From NCBI RefSeq assembly GCF_905235195.1, contig NZ_CAJOKH010000028.1, positions 1-47,637 of the forward strand: a DNA stretch of 47,637 nt, given 5' to 3'. The notes beneath the pieces were generated by a model. The model saw only the letters and a list, made by a program, of their open reading frames with translations, ran no database searches and had not been told where the DNA came from. This document shows positions 47,206-47,637 of the stretch, in pieces (the first letter of the stretch is position 1; each line of letters begins with the position of its first letter). This DNA comes from an uncultured Methanobrevibacter sp. (GTDB taxonomy: Archaea > Methanobacteriota > Methanobacteria > Methanobacteriales > Methanobacteriaceae). Made by a program: the position numbers and the translations under genes.

Positions 47206-47637
47206 TCAGTTCTCAGATAATTGTTGTATGGCTGTTTTTGAGTAAAATCCTTGTGATATGATTAAGGCTCCTAAAAATACATTTAGATATACTGTTTTTT
47301 CAACAGATTTTGGTGTGTATTTATGGATTTCTCTTAAGTTAAGTCCTTGTTTGAGTAATTTGAAAAAATCTTCTATTTTACCTCTAATTGGTTTGAAATT
47401 TTTCATTCGTCTAATTTTTTTAATAATTCATCTTTTAGATTCTCAAAAAATCTTTTCTCTCTTTTAATTTTCTTTGTTTTCATAAATGATGATAATAGGT
47501 AGGATAATTGGTCATTTAGTTTATTTCTTTTGAAATTATCTTTTGGGAAAATAAAAGGAATGATTTTATATTTGCTAATTCCTAATTGGTAGTTTTTATA
47601 GCTGTAATATCCTTTGTCAAAAATTAATGTGTCTCTT
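47206..47637 (-). pseudogene. Transposase, frameshifted and cut by the window end
   Basis: Two minus-strand frames together encode the C-terminal half of a DDE transposase. The upstream frame, from the window end to a TGA at about 47399, includes TLIFDKGYYSYKNYQLGI, matching the second catalytic Asp region (IFDKGYYS). The downstream frame, 47406-47206, contains KPIRGKIEDFFKLLKQGLNL, with the third catalytic Glu expected in GKIEDFFK, and YTPKSVEKTVYLNVFLGALI. They meet at GACGAATGAAAAA. One added G or A would restore a continuous DE-W/X-KNFKPIRG reading. This is part of an insertion sequence whose other end lies outside the window. Inverted repeats could not be identified. Confidence 0.75.

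Overview
The window is chromosome from a strongly AT-rich methanogenic archaeon of the order Methanobacteriales, most like Methanobrevibacter, with Methanosphaera as the alternative. The lineage call rests on four things: methanogenesis marker protein 12, the archaeal Kae1-Bud32 fusion, the archaeal helicase-nuclease Hef, and aconitase X of the archaeal mevalonate route. Further support comes from archaeal uS15, LeuRS and CobT. Genes are set apart by long, nearly pure A/T spacers. Starts are usually preceded by GGTGA, GGAG or GTGAT motifs.

Positions 1-18.6 kb are mainly amino-acid biosynthesis. All the common branched-chain enzymes are present but dispersed: ilvD, ilvB-ilvN, ilvC and ilvE. 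Interleaved are a signal peptidase, argS, argF, purD, methanogenesis marker 12, an Sm-like protein, a 48-residue ORF, surE, a membrane-tethered Mrr-like protein, tRNA-Val(UAC) and uppP. The ilvE reading frame is broken by a small deletion.

Positions 18.9-38.8 kb are housekeeping. They hold cobT, kae1-bud32, an XTP pyrophosphatase, rpsO overlapping a RecJ/GAN-like gene, the aconitase X large subunit, a Mur-ligase-family gene, hef, a TrmI-type tRNA methyltransferase, leuS, nadE, a DUF2115 gene, an ArsA/Get3 ATPase, a 37-residue membrane peptide and cbiE. Much of this block concerns translation, tRNA modification and repair. cobT and cbiE belong to cobamide synthesis.

Positions 38.9-47.6 kb are accessory. 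A two-gene McrBC-type system (DUF2357/PD-(D/E)XK nuclease plus AAA+ motor) is the candidate defence system. Its motor carries about 230 residues between Walker A and the segment leading to Walker B. Its upstream region holds a TATA box, an adjoining perfect inverted repeat and a cluster of five GATC sites. Beyond it lie an NSS-family transporter, a decayed transposase, a gene fragment, an ABC exporter half-transporter with two frameshifts, and a frameshifted transposase running off the end.

Several spacers carry short tandem repeats with periods of 49, 27 and 26 bp, or larger direct repeats. No CRISPR array, rRNA or replication origin was seen.
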